Source: Archilochus colubris
Lineage: Eukaryota; Chordata; Aves; Apodiformes; Trochilidae
DNA: 64,000 nt
NCBI GenBank assembly: GCA_023079485.1
Contig: CM041083.1
Location: forward strand, 142,490,052 to 142,554,051
Direction of reading: 5' to 3'
Shown one piece after another: positions 13,701 to 28,700 of the stretch. The notes beneath the pieces were generated by a model. It ran no database searches and was not told the origin of the DNA. It worked only from the letters and a program-made list of their open reading frames with translations. Both the position numbers and the translations under genes were made by a program. The stretch's first letter is position 1, and every line of letters starts with the position of its first letter.

Positions 13701-16700
13701 CCATAATGCAAAATGTAACTACACATGGAAAATCCAGTTTCATTATGCACTTTGAAAACAGTCCTGCAAGATCATTATAACTGCTTTACTCAGTTACATT
13801 TCAGTAAATTTTACAGATGAGACCACCCATCTTCAAGGAAATTAATTTCTTGTTTTGTAATAAAAACCTTCAATCACTAGTGAAAGATTTTAGTCTAGAT
13901 CAGTATCTCTGAAGCATTCTTTGTATTCCTGCTGCATAATTATTATAATTAATTTCAGTCCAAATGAAAACAAAGACCTATAGTAAAGATGAGGACATTA
14001 CCTCACTCCCAGCACACTGAATCATGACCTGGGACATGTAAATCACGCTGCCAAGTGTTTTAATATCCTCTCCCTCCCAACAACGGATAGCTTCAGTCAG
14101 TATTTGTAATTCAAGTTCTTTCCGTTTCCGTACTTCTTGACATTGTGCCTAACAAAAATAGGGAAAAACACCATCTCTGTCAATTCTGTCATTTTGGAGC
14201 AGGTTAAGGGTAGAAGTATCTGTACAGCTTATTTACTGTTGTGCCTGTAGTACACAGAAGACAGCCCGTAACTTGAAGGATTTTCATTTAGGTAACTATT
14301 ACCAGTATTTCTTATGAATAGTTTTGTTAACTTCAATATTGCTTTGTGTCAATACACTGAAGTCCATTCCAAATACAAATTACAGTCATAATTCTGTTTT
14401 TCTTTTCATTTACATTTTTGTACTTCAAACCAAAAATTATTAGGTTCAACAGACAAGAATAACAGATTGCTGTCGTGAATACACAACCTTCCTTAGCAGA
14501 AAGAGCCATGCCAACTGGGCGAGCTGTAAGCACCTTGTGCTCCTGTGCTAATTAAATAGCTTCAGCCTGCTCTACTAGCTGCACTCCTATTAATTTTTCA
14601 ATTTTTCTCAACAAGAATTGTTTCCTCTTGTTTGTATAATCACAACAGGATTCCCAAAACTCTTGTGGACACAGATACTAGATTTCTGCTTTAAAAATGC
14701 AATGTTACCACCAGCATATACTCATAATAGGAAACAAAACAAAAACAAACAAGCAAAAGAAACACAACAAAAAAACCCCTACAAAACCAAAAAAACCCCA
14801 GGCTTACTGAAACTAGGATTGCATTACATATATGTGTATTGCAGGTAACTTTTTTCTTGAAAGATAGCAAGAGATAGCTCACCAGTTGAAATTAGACTTC
14901 CTATTCTAACTATGACTAGAAATTTCCTATTTTCTGAATTTCATTAGTACTTTCCCCTTCATTTTTCTCCTGCAACTTTGAGACCATACCATTAGAAGGA
15001 ATGCACTTTGGAAAAACTTCAGAAGATAAACTCAATTGCTGTAATGAAGCCTTTCTTCAGTATAGTAGCTATGCTAGCACTAGCAGAAAGGCAGACAAAG
15101 CACAAGTGAGAGGGCAGACCAAAAAGATGCAGAATGCTTGTGTGGCTCTTTCATCAACAGAATGTTTGCTATGATTCCCCAGCAAACTCCCAACTTTAGC
15201 TCTGCTCAGAAACAGTACCCATTATCCCAGCTCTCAAAAACCTCTTCAGGGTTTTGTAAAGCGATAGAGGGGGATGAAGGTAACAAACATTCAACTCAAA
15301 ATATATTCTTTAACACTCTTACAGATAGATTTTTGAAGGCAGTCATGGATTTCTGAATATCTGGACGATCTGGATGATAATCCTAAAACCAGAGAAAACA
15401 TACAATAAGCACTTTAGTTCTAGGAAAATTAATTAAAAATTGAGAGGCTTAGCTATAAACAAATAACTAATTCTGTAAAACACAAATTGTAGACCTGTCT
15501 GCTGTCTTTTCACAGACTTCCTGTTCTTATATCAAACACTGGTGGCTTGCAGTGAAAATGAAAAGTCACTTTTAACACCCCTATTTAAGCTTAAAATAGA
15601 GCTAAAGAAGTTTTACAAGACCTAGTGGACAAGAGATTCTGAAATTCTAATAGGAAAGTGTTGATTTTAAAGAGTTTTGTTTTGCATATTAGCTTTATCA
15701 CAAACTAGATTCCTTGCAGAGTAGTTCTCCATTGCTGCTACCTGACAAACCCAAGTGTGTGAGAAGACAAAGACCAATATGCTTTCTACTTCTTTCCCTT
15801 CTTCACAGTCAAAAAATCTAACCTATAAAATGCAAAGGTGGAAACAGTAGCTCCTCAAACACATTCTCACACCAGACAGATAATTTTTGGACAGTGTTCA
15901 GTAGAAGTCAAAGGGACTACCTTGGTGACACGTTTGACATGCTGAGGTCCTAAAAGCACTCCTTCTCTAAGATGAAGCAGCCTCAAGTAGTATGCAGGAG
16001 ACACATTCAACGTGATGTCAACCAAAGCCCCTGCAAGACTGTTCTAGCAGTGAAGAGCAGCTTCTCTAGCTAGTTTTACTTCACACATTTAGCTTTCACA
16101 GGAAGTCTCACTGCACTAAGTTTTACACCATTGCAGCCCATCTTTTAGAAGGCTCACAGAAGAGCAAACAAATGCAATTTTGGGTCCCATCATGTTTGAC
16201 ATGTACCTTTAAAATAATTGTTGTCAAATCATCATTAAGCTGGAACATAAATGCTGATAAGATATACCTCCATGTGCCTTTCAAGTTCTTTGAGTAAGGT
16301 GGGGTATTTATCCAGACGCATAAAAGGTTTGCTGAGGCCCGTGGTCAGTACAAGGATCCCAGGGCTGTTGGCACCTTTCACCTCCATGAATTCTCCTAGT
16401 TCCTCACTGTGTACACAAGATATTTAAGCAAATTAGTACTAATTACCATAAAAATTAAAATTACATTGGATTCTACACTGCAGTCTTTCATCTGCAATGA
16501 ATTCTGCCAATAAAACAAAAGGTCAAATAAAACAATAAGTAATTCAAGAACAACTGAAGTGTTGCAATCAGTTTCTAAATTAAATAAAACATGGGAACAA
16601 AGATATTTCCAGATACAAGGTCTACTCAGGGAATAACAGAGAGGTTCCATCCCACTGTTCTAGGCAACTAATGCTCAAAGACAGCTCCTAAATGCTAACA

Positions 16701-19700
16701 CATCAAAACCAATAACAGAATAAAGCCATTTACACTGGTTTTATTACTCAGCTTCTTATTCCAATAAAATGACATTGACCTTAGAGGTTGTTTACACAGA
16801 TAATACACAAGCATGAATGAGTCGATGACTTCATATTTAATCAAGCACCAATATTTTTAAGGTGTCAGGCCCTAATGGAAAGACACAAAACGTTTCAGAG
16901 CCCTTTTTCCTCCCACACTTATATGTTTAATGACCTCAACTTGCACATCCAAGACGCACAAACTGCAAAATGACCAACTAATCAGCAGCCATATCAATGA
17001 TAGACTGTAGAAGAAATTACTGCACAATCTTTTCTCAAATATGTGAGTGTTTCACTGAGGATGTACTTATACAACATAATTATTTTGACAGTAAAGCTGC
17101 TGCAAGAAATCCATGCCCTCCAAATATCATGAACTGCTACTTCCCTCTCCAGATGGTTTTTCATTTGAATCATTTCCAAGAATTAGTCCAGCCCCTCACC
17201 TTTTTACATTAACCCAGCTAAAAAAGCAGCGTATCCTGGGAATTTCAGCTCACTTTGCTATCATGGAAACTTAAAATAGCTTCATCTTCTGTTTCCTTAT
17301 AAAACAGAGGTTTCAGAGGACTATGTGAAGGACAAGTTTTTCTAGCATCCAAATGACAAGGAGCAAAATGAACCCCCTTCTGGGGGACATGAAGGTATGG
17401 CAGCACCTAGACTTATTTCCAGACTTCAAAAAATACAAGTTGCAGAAGAACAAGGGAAGACAATAAAAATTCAGAAAGCTGCTTATTAAAAAGGTAGTAT
17501 CTTGCATTCAAGCTGTGTCATTCTAAACATCTGCAGATGAGGTTGCTCTTATTTTGAGCCCCTGTTTTAGTAATTCACTAGTTCTCAAAAAAAAAACCAC
17601 ACAAAGAACACTATTCTCATACGACAGTCAAGTGAATTATACTCTAAGATACCCTGAAAGTTCTTACTTTCTTCTGATTGATAGAATTACCCTTCTGTAA
17701 GTTGCAACTTAAAAATATTTTCCCCTCCTTGGTTACTGGAATAGTCTCAAAAGGAAGCCTTAACCAGCTGTGAGAATCAGTACTTTAAGTGTAAAACAGT
17801 GTGTCACACACCGAACAGTGATAAAGGAGAAACATTTGTACATTATGACCACATCAAGAAAAAGGGAAGGGCAAGGACCTCCAAGCCCAGGGAGAAATTT
17901 GCAGAAATGAAAACCATTTTTGACCCTAGGAACAAACCACGCATGCTCAATTATCAGTGAGTCATTCTGTATACAATCATTAGAGGTAAAAACAAAAAAG
18001 AAGTCCCCTCCAAGGCACACACACTTCTTCCCATTTCAGAACACATGGAACGTTGCTTATTAAAGTCACTTGTTGAAAGGGATGAAGAGAGCAGAACAAG
18101 AACCTGGATCGTGACCTTTGCACCCCAGTCTGAGTGCTTTACCCAGATCTTTCTCCTGGTTGCTCAAGTTTCCTGAAATCCACAGAAGGACAGTACTTCT
18201 CCACAGAGTTTACCCTAATCTTTGCCTGTCTTCAGATTAGTTAAATTGCTGTTTACCTACACTACCTAGCTTGAATACATCCAGCCCAGTTTCCGAACTG
18301 TCAGGTCTCACCTTACATAACCTTCTTAGAGCACTTTACCTCCTTTTTGACCAGCCCCAGGCACTCTTCAGTGCATGTATTTGTGCAGTATCTGCTGTAC
18401 TCAACTGCAGAGTCAAGAAAGCGGGTGAGAGAATTTCTTGTATCTGCTTTGCATTTTATAGACGCAAAGAGAAAGGTGAGGTAACCTTGCTACATCCCTT
18501 TCAAGTTGCTGGAACATCAGCAACTCCAGACATTCTAAAAAATCAGCTTGTGACATGATCAGATTTGACCCAAAATTAAAAACCACTGAAAAACCTTTAG
18601 AATTTTAGAATACCTTGCATGATAAATTATAACAACACAACACAGATAAAGCTGAGTACCTCTGTAATTTAAATTTAGAATTAAGAAGCTGGCCAACTCT
18701 GAATACACAGAACCTGAAGACCTACTTTGCCTTATGCTTTCTCAAGTCACAGATCTCTCTCAGTATAAAATAAAATTTTTAAAAAACTACACAACTTCAG
18801 AGCTTTAGCATCCCAACAGAATCAGTTGTAAAGATTTTGAATTCTGTTTCTGTTTTGGTTTTACAGTGTTACCAGCTACCTGCTCACTAAGGGTTCAGGC
18901 TAATTCACTGGAACACTAAGCTTCATGGCTAAGGTGTAGTGGCACATCCTCCTCTCCTGACTCAGCTAAAGCAGCTGCTTCCAGCAAAGTGATGGGAAGG
19001 ACAAATGAGACTACAGTTCCCAACTTCCACAGAAAGTTTTATCAAAGCTCACCTGCAAAAATGCATCTGCCTCAAGGTACTCAGTGATTTTATATTTCAG
19101 CTCACTGTGTATATGACACTGACCACATGTACAGTACTGATATTTTTTTTTTTGTTCCCTCAATCGATTCACTGACTATAAGCACCCCTACCCACATGGG
19201 GGTCAAAGTTAGGGTACCTATGGTACTCCATATGTATTTTCAAGTAAACATTTAAACTCATTCTTCGCATTTTGTTTGCTTCAGCCAGATGCACAGCCCC
19301 TGCTGACTATCAATTACTTCCTTTATACATTATCTGCTCTTCTTCCCCATTTCAAGCAGCACAACCCAGACACACAGCTACCCAGCTCCTCTTTTCTCCC
19401 CAACACACTACCAGTACACAACAGTAGGTGACAATCCCAAACACCAAAGGCCACTCAACTTTGCTCTTAACAGCACCAACTTTTGCCTTTACATTGCAAA
19501 AATGCAAAAGTCTTTATTCCTAATCACTTTGGCCATATCTGTGCTGCTGGGTGCAGACAAATGCATTATATAAATGGTTTTTGCTGAGCTATTCATTAAG
19601 ACAATGCTTTCTTTCCTTTTTTCTTTTTTTTTTTTAATGCCTCCACAGTAGGAGGAATGCTGGTTGCCATTTCACCCACATGCACGTTTCTAATTTTCAT

Positions 19701-22700
19701 TATCACTGTTCTATTTCTTCCTGACTTCAGCATTATCAAACAGATGTGCCAGAAAAGACAAAAAACCCTCAGTGTAGCCTGTATTAACACTGACTACTTG
19801 GAAAGATGAAATAAAAACCTGGTATTATCTTGTTTTCACTGTCTGCTCAGCAATTCAACTACACACACTAGGTAGTTATGCAATGTTGTAGAAGTTTTCA
19901 GGCCAGAAGATACTTGTGGGGGTTTTATCATTTCCTTTTTACTTAATCTACAGGAACCTACAGAGCAAGTTTAAACCTCAGTTCACTTGAAATGTACACG
20001 AAGTCCTGAAAAACAAGCTTTGCAATGGCATCATCAAGAAGCCTTTTACAACAAGCAGTGTTAATAGGTGTAATTAAAACTGAACGACTTAGTTTCCTTC
20101 CAGACATTCCCAAGAGGACAATGTTTTCTTTCATAGGCTTCTGTGCTTCCCTCGGACAAGTTTTGACATGCCGGCTTTTTCAGACTCTTAGTATGAACAC
20201 AGGCACCCACCCACTTAAATAAAACAGGACAATAGGAGAGTTTTGCCTGAGCACTTCCCTGTTAGCAGTCTGCTCATGCTATACCAACCTGCTACCTCTG
20301 TAGTTCGGTGGACATAAAATATCTGGCAAAATGGACATCACTTTATAAAGCTTAAAGTGAGTGTCCTTCATTTATTCACAAAGGGCAAATACGATACAAA
20401 ATATAATGGAAAGGTTTACTTTCACTAAAATACAGGTGGCTTAAAACACTGTTCGAATATGACAGCTGTTCAGGACTACTTTTTAATTAATAGCAGCTTA
20501 AAATTCAGTGTTGTTAGCTTAAGAGTGCAGCTGCTTTTCCAAAGACAATGGCTCTTTCATGTCACAATTTCAATTGATGCCTGCAAGTGTATGCTACATA
20601 AAACTCTGTCCCACAGTTAAGCAATACGTTTTACAAAAAGGTATCATTTAACTGAATAGGAAAAACTTTTGGACAGTGAAACTGCCAAGGTAGTCACAAT
20701 TACCTAAATATGGAGCTTTTCAGAAAGAGACAGCTGAGATTTCAATTCACTGCTTGCATCGTTTTATAGAATAAAAAGCAGAGAAGCATACAAAAGTGCT
20801 GTATTTCATTTATCCTGAAATCTTGAGCATTCGCCCCATTCCAGACTAGTGTTCACAGCTTGAGATTTTTAAAGGTCACCATGAAACGTGTCTGAAAGCT
20901 CTATTAAATATATTCAAATCTTTCTTAGTACAGCTGCCTGAGAAGCTTCAAATCAGAACTGGGGAAAGAGAAGTTCAGATGTGTCTACAGTAACAAATGG
21001 GGAGGGGGGAAATAAAAAAAAAGGCATTTAAACTCAAGGAAAGCATGTCCAGGAACTAAAACATTTACGTTTAAAATCACAACTTACACTTCTGAAGCGG
21101 GTCTCTGTTTGTAATAGATGGAGCAGGAGCTATCACTGCTGAGGGGTCTGAGGACTGCACACAGGCACCGCATTTTGAGAGCGTTGTGGCACAGCCTGGC
21201 TCAGCAGCCCCTCAACTGCAGCTTTTAATTTCCTAGTGCTAAACTTCCCAGTCAAGCTCCTCTCCCCGGGGACTGTTGCTTGGAGTATGACATCAGCCTG
21301 AACACTTGCAGGCTCAGGGATGCACCAAAGTGGGGGAGGCACAAAGCGTTTTCTGACTCAAGCTGATCTGCTTTCCATGCTCCAGTTACTCAGAGTAATT
21401 CTGATGTTTCAGCTCCACAGATTTTATCCAGACTGCTAGGTCTGTGATGGAAGGGTAGAATATGCCTGGGACATGTTATCTAAGAGAACAGAAGAATCTA
21501 GCAAAATTAATGTTTCAACAAGCAAAGATTTGTGAGCAGTGTTCTTCCAGCTGAGAACTGGTTCAACACTTGCTAATTTGCAACATTAAAAAAAAAAAAA
21601 AAAAAAGCAGGTGTATATTACTTATATTTGACTGCCTTTTCATAAAATTAAATGTTTTGGAAACATTTAGCTTCCATTTTATTTTAAAATAAACATGGCA
21701 GTGCTTAAACAAAGTAAAAAAGCTTAAAGACACACAGCTCCCCAATAATTACATACTTAATGCTAACTACATTGGGTCTGTGCCCTCCGTATTTCTACAG
21801 AGAAGTTTTATGTCCACTGATCAGTGGGGCCTGTTGGACTGTTTTTTCATTATGTTATCCACCCTTCAGTGAGCCCTATGCTCAAATATCTGTTATTCTG
21901 GACACATTTTAGAAACTCCCAGTCCTGCCTTCTGCCTCCTCTCTTTCCTTGCTGGAGTTTCTCCTTGCACTGAAGCTTGTGGGATGTGATCTTTTCAAGT
22001 TAAGTAACACCTCATGCTCCTGAGACACTGCAATTACTTATTTCTCTCCTTTGTATCCAACTAGGTTTTTTAGTTTATTTCAGGGAAATTAATTCTCTCA
22101 TTCCTTAGGTTGCTCTGCCTGTTCCTTCTCTTACTAGAAGGCAAGCATATGTCTATGATCAGAAGCACACACAGCCATCAGTGCTACTTGGACTACAAAC
22201 TAAGCCCTCAAGGCAGTCCTGCTCCATCAGCTAGTAAATTTCTCTGCAAAAGTAACACCTACCTTTGGACTTGAACTGAAATGCTCAGGAAAAACTATGG
22301 GATTCTAAAAACTAATACAAAAAGAATTACTTAATTCTCAATAAATCTTGATTCATTTAACAGACAATTTTCATTCTCAAAAAAACCCATGCAATGGTTC
22401 TGAAACACTTCCTGAGACAAAAAGTAGTTACCAAATGTGAAGACTGTATGAAACTGGAGAAAGCAGTACCAACTTTAACACTAGTATAAAATTTAAAACT
22501 GCCACTGGAACCAAGAAGAGCATCTCTTCCCAAATGCAACAAGATTTTTTGTTGTTGTCAACAGCAGAGGCACATACAGCCTCAGAAACCCTTCACCCAC
22601 TACTGTGTATTTATATAAACATGCATGTATATGAACTCACACATGCACACACTCCTTTATTTTGTACTAATCAAAAAAAAACACCCATGATGCTGGGTGC

Positions 22701-25700
22701 AATGCAAATGACAAAGCTAAGAAAGAGGAAACACAGGCTAGCATTCATACTGAATGGCATTAAAAAAAAACACCAAAAAACTTCACATTCCAACTGAATG
22801 CTCCTTTTAAACCTCCAGCCTCATCCCAAGTCCTGCTATTTAGTACTGACTGCAAAAAATGCTATTGAAAGAGATTTTGAGTAGAAGTTATTAGGTTTTA
22901 TCTACACATATGCACACAGTCTTCAGCAGATGTCAATGACATTTTAACAGGTCTTACAACACTGCTTGAAGAACACACCCGATGCTTCAGAAAATTACAA
23001 TTTTATTTAGTTATGTTACAGTATTCCAACTGATTAAAGAAACAATAGTTAATGCTTAAAAACTATAATTAAGTTGGTTTTATGACAGTGACAATAAAAA
23101 CAGTAATAAAATTAGTATGTTTTATAGATGGGAAAAAAAAAAGGTAACGTCTGAGTTTCACCTAGAGCAATTGCCTAGGAAATATTTTTGGTTTTTTGTT
23201 GGTATGGTTCTCAACTTAATGAACTCAAAAAATACTGATTTTGTTATATAAGAACCTGACTTAAAACACTTGTTCAGTTTACGAAGAGCAATGTTCATGG
23301 CAAGAAATCATCTGCTGTGGACAGTAAGAATTCATGTTCCAAATCAAACCACTCCTGACTGTTACTTTTACCTCTTTTTAAAACGCTACTGAGTAACACA
23401 GCTATTACAAACATGATAGTGAAATCCAATAATTCAAACATATATCTCTCTGCCATATTTTTGCTGGTATTAAAATATATATTATGCTTTTGGACTCTTT
23501 GCAAATACCATACTGCAAAAACATCCGGAAAGAGTGATCCGTCATTGGAATGGGCTGCCCACTGAAGTGGTGGATTCTCCGTCCCTGGAGATATTTAAAA
23601 AGAGACTGGATGTGGCACTCAGTGCCATGGTCTAGCAACCGCAACGGTGGTTCAAGGATTGGACTCGATGATCTCTGAGGTCCCTTCCAACCCAGCCAAT
23701 TCTATGATTCTATGATTCTATGAACAAATCACTGTTTCTTAAAAGTCCTAAATATCAGTCTTTGACTTCTCTGAAAAATACCAGTTCAGTATTAATCAAG
23801 TATGCAATGCACTGCAATTGTTTCATTATTATTACGCTCATGATTATCCTGAAACCTCACTATAATTTCTACATTAAGGTTTACCAGGCATGCTTTTACA
23901 CAATACAAACATCTCAACTAAATAGACAGAGATAGCTTTGAGTATATTCCCTTTCTTCATGCCTTCAGTTTGTTATCCTCAGCAGAATGGTCCTTTTTTC
24001 CCCTACTTTAAAACAATATCATTACAAGTTTACTGGCATTCTGAGAGGACAACTTTCAGAACTGCTTATAGCCACCTTCTTATTTCTTCATGGCAGCTGA
24101 TACAAGCAGAATTTTTTAGTCAAGCCACTCGCTACCTATAATAATGATGTTGAAGAACAAAAATGAGTGGCTTAGAATAAGAAAATAGGGGAAATTAAAA
24201 AAAGAAGAAGAAAAAAGAAAGGCATTCATTTCTGTTGATTCATGCCTGGCAACACAATAGCATTAAACAGAAAGCCATTTCTCAGAACTTACCTCCACCT
24301 GAGCTCTCCCTTGTGAACAATACGAGCACTTCAAACCTAATTTCAAAACCAAATTACTGAACTGCTATATGGTACTTAAACTGACTCCACCAAGACTTAA
24401 TATCAAGCTGACTGAATTTAGAGACCAGAAGATGATTTTTTTCTTAGGACAACCTTTATTCGAAGAAACACTGAAGAGAAGAAAAGCTTCTCTTCTCCAT
24501 TTGTAATAAAAATAGCTTTCCTTCCTCACATTTCCGTCACAATTCCTAAGACATGGCTATACCCCCTATTTTCCAACACTTCTGCAAGTTCAGATAATCC
24601 CTTATAAAAATATCTCTAAATCTTAAGAAATACAGATGATCAGTCTGCTGTCACTTGTCATCTTCCATTTATAGATTAAATCCAAGATCTCTGCATGCAA
24701 CAAGCATGAGGTCACAAACAAACAAAAAAGAGCCATAAATGTATTAAAACCCCACAGGCTGGATCACCTGAATATTTTACCATTTACAGAAAGTGGTGCT
24801 AGAACTAGGCCATTTGAAGGAAAAAGAACCCAAAAAACAAACCACAGTAGGGGACATTTTAAAACACTAAAAGGGGAAAAAAAAACACCAACAACATTAA
24901 GGAAGTTTAAACATACTGTGTCCTGTTTAATTCATCATTGCTTCTGACAAAGAAAACTCAAAACCTTTCTGCCTAAACTGCAATATGAATTTGCACCTTG
25001 AGTTTTCAAAGTGGGGTTGTAACACAGTTACATATCTTACTATAGGAAGGGATGGTTCATCATATTTCAAAAACATACTACATATTGTTGCTGTTATAAC
25101 AAAATATGAGTTCTTGGAAGAGGCTACCACTATAGAAAACAACTCAGTTATGATCCCCTTGGTTTAGAAAGGGTTAAGAATATTTAAAATGTGTACTTTG
25201 GTCCACCACAAGACAGAAAAAAAAAGAAAGGGGGGTGGGGGGTGGGAAGCAACAGCAGTTACCCTGCTATAATTTGTCCTGTGTCTAACCCTGAAAAGAA
25301 GGTCATGAGTCTCTCCTGCACCACATGAAGACATAAATAGCCCCATACTGACAGCTGCAATGTGTCTTCATCAGGACAATATACAGGAAAAAAAACCTGT
25401 AAAAGACAACTTCTTTAATAGCAAATTCTGGCCTGAACAGTGTTCCCTCAAGGCGATTAAAGCATGTTCTGTGCAAATTCAAGGTCCATCCCAAAGCTTA
25501 ATAACTTACATCACGTTAACACTCAGCTTTCCATTTCTTACAGGAAATACTAATTTTGAAAATTTGAAAAGCTCACGCTTGTTTTATATTCCATAGCAAA
25601 GCTAAGAGTATGCCATTATATAACTAAATACATAAAAACAGACAGGGCTAAGTTACAACTCACCAAGTGCCTAAAAAGCCTACTAGTCATCACACCAATT

Positions 25701-28700
25701 ATGCCATGATTTCAAAAACTTGCTTTGATCAACATTTTAAAAACAATATGGCAATCACTCCACTTTGTTTTACATATTCAGACTACAGTATAGCTTCTTC
25801 ACATGAGAAAATTCTTTCAGATAGTTGATAGCACACTGCCAAGAGCAACAAGCTGGTCCGTATCACAGGGAATAGCTTTGTGTCCCAAGTTTTTTTGTCA
25901 ATATACTCATGCTATTATCATAATAAATGTCTGTCAAAAGAGATATCACAGCTTTACAACACAACTCTGTATTATGCAATTTTTTTGGTATCAGACTTGA
26001 AAGACTACAAAGTAAACGTACCTGTGCTCTGTGAGAACATTTACTGCTGATGGATGGTTGGCACAGTATGCAAGGTATAAGCTTTTCATTTGTGGCATCA
26101 AGTTTAGAAAACACCCTCCAACCCTCTGCTGAGCTTCAGGCAACCTAAAACCAGAGTAATAAAGATGAAATTACCGTCAAACAATCCAGACAGAGAAATA
26201 AATTAAAGCCTCAAAAAGCAGGGCATACTGGGTTTGTGTTTGGTTTTGTTCTTGTTTTTTGTTTATTAAAAGGAAAACATCAGATAGATTTCTATGGTCA
26301 CTGACCAGGAACCAACACCTTTTCCTTTTTTACAGCTTCAGCCCTATAGCTGTCAGGCCTGATTATGCCACCACAGTACAGGAAGAACATCAGACCTAAC
26401 TGCAAGATGGTCATTCAGCAAAACCTTTTCAAGAATTAGTGGTAATTAGCATCTTCTTTGAGTGCTTGCTTTTCAGACAACACACCTACCTTTTCATACA
26501 GTTTGCTACCCACGTATGCCATTTCAAATCTCAAAAGCAGCTTGTCAGCACTCAGGCAAAACCGGCTGGAGTACCAACAGAATTCCCTCCCTCTACCATA
26601 CACCAGCAGAGATGATAGGCTTAAAATATTCATTAAGATCTAAGTACCATATTAATCTCTGATAGCACAACTAGAAGGCACTTACAGTGCAGTAACAGGC
26701 TGTTGTTACACAATTGTCACTCATCTTGCTTTTTAAGGACCATAAAGCACTTACGTTGTTTGTAACTGGGGCAAGAGTGCTTCTTTGCCACAATCTGTAC
26801 AGAAATACTTTCTGTAACTCACACTTTCATCATCAAAAGCACCACATTTGCCGAGAAGTGAAGGAAAATGCCACTGTTCTGTCCAGAGAAGCTCATTTTG
26901 TTAGCATAAAATACTGCTTAAATAACAGCAGCCTCAGTGATAGGTAATTCAGTGATAGTGAAAGGTAATTCAGCAAATCAGCAAGTATTTAGAAGAAAAG
27001 CTTAGTTCCATACTTCCATACTCTTTGGGAACCTAATCAGTTTTGATCAGATTTGTCAGAGGAATATGCACACGCTTATTCACATAAACACAGGGAGACA
27101 GGATATTAAGATAGATAATAGCAATATACAGTGTACATCTCAAAAGGTTTTAGCAGAAACTGTCATGGCAAATTGCAGTAAGAAAAAATATCTTGCTTAT
27201 AAATATCTGAAATTGGCTGCGTGGCACCAGCTTAGAACTGGTACAATCAGCAGAAAGTAAAAGTCTGACTGATTTTGCATCTGTTTAATCAGAGGGGGGA
27301 AAATATGCAATCCTTCCAGTCTTATTCTTAGTATCTCCTGAAGCTGCATGCCCTCAATACGCAAATATAAGCACACTCACATCCTTTAAAATTCAAAAGG
27401 TTTTTCAAGTTAAACACAAGCCTGACCCTGAAAACCTCCACAACTTCCCTGGGCAACCTGTCCCAGTGCTTCACCACCCTCACACTAAAGAATTTTTTTC
27501 CTAATGTCTAACCTAAATCTCCTCTCTTCCATTTTAAAGCCATTACCCCTTCTCCTATTGCTACAAGGCCTCATAAAAAGTCCCTCCCCAGCCTTCTCGG
27601 CCAGCTCAGGCACTGGAAGGCCACCATAAGGTCCGCCCAGAGCCTTCTCCAGGCTCAACAACCCCAACTCCCTCAGCCTCTCTTAGTAGGGGAGATGCTC
27701 CAGCCCTGTAATTGCCTTTATGGCCTTCCTCTGGACTCCTTCCAACAGCTCCATGCCCTTCCTGTGTTTGGGTCTGGAGAATTGGACCACCCTCCTGGTA
27801 GGGTCTCACAAGGGCAGCGTAGAGGGGAAGAATCACTTCTGCCAACCTGCTGGCCACGCTTCTTTTGATGTGGCCCAGGAGAGTTGGCTTCCTTGGCCGC
27901 ACGTGCACGCTGCCAGCTCATGTTGAGCTTCTCATCAACCAGCACTCCCAAGTCCTTTCCCTCAGGACTGCTCTCAGATGGCCCCATGAACTCCAGAAGA
28001 AAAGAACTCTTCAGATTTCCAGGACAGCCATTCCTCCAGACAGGGATGTTCCCATCCTGCTCAAACACAGTCCTCTTGTCTCACTCCTTGGGTTCTCTCA
28101 TATTAGTTAAAATTCAAAGTTCATCTCTGATGAACTTATAAATCACCAAAATTACCCAATAAATCACCGAAATTTTGAAACATGAGATCTCTCTCCTGCT
28201 AAGCTGTTCATTCTCTCTGTACAGGGTTGGAAGACCTACCCATTATGAAGACAAAACTGACTGTACATGTAACTAAAACACAAGGTGGGGGGAAACATGC
28301 TCCCTTATTCAACAACATCAATTACAGAAAAAGACACCTCAATCTCCAGTTGGTCCATCATGCCAGATACTCTCCACTTGCATTACCAGTGCTCCTCACA
28401 TTAAAGGCTAGGACCCACATTATACTGTCTGCACCTTTATTTCCTTTTCAATGAAAGTTTAAATCCTGAAAACAGAGTGGCTGCTTTTGCAAGTATTTAG
28501 GGAAAAAAACAGGGGAATTCCCCAGAATACCTTGGGAATGTTACTCTTAGAGCCTTTCCAAGCAGCATTTCCTGTCTAGCAGCTGCTCGCCTTTGAGAAA
28601 TTTAAGCATGAGCTAATAATACATTCTTTAAGTAATAGATGCAGCAAAAGTCTCAAACTCTGAAGATATATTCAAGGCATACAACTCAGCATTAAACAGT

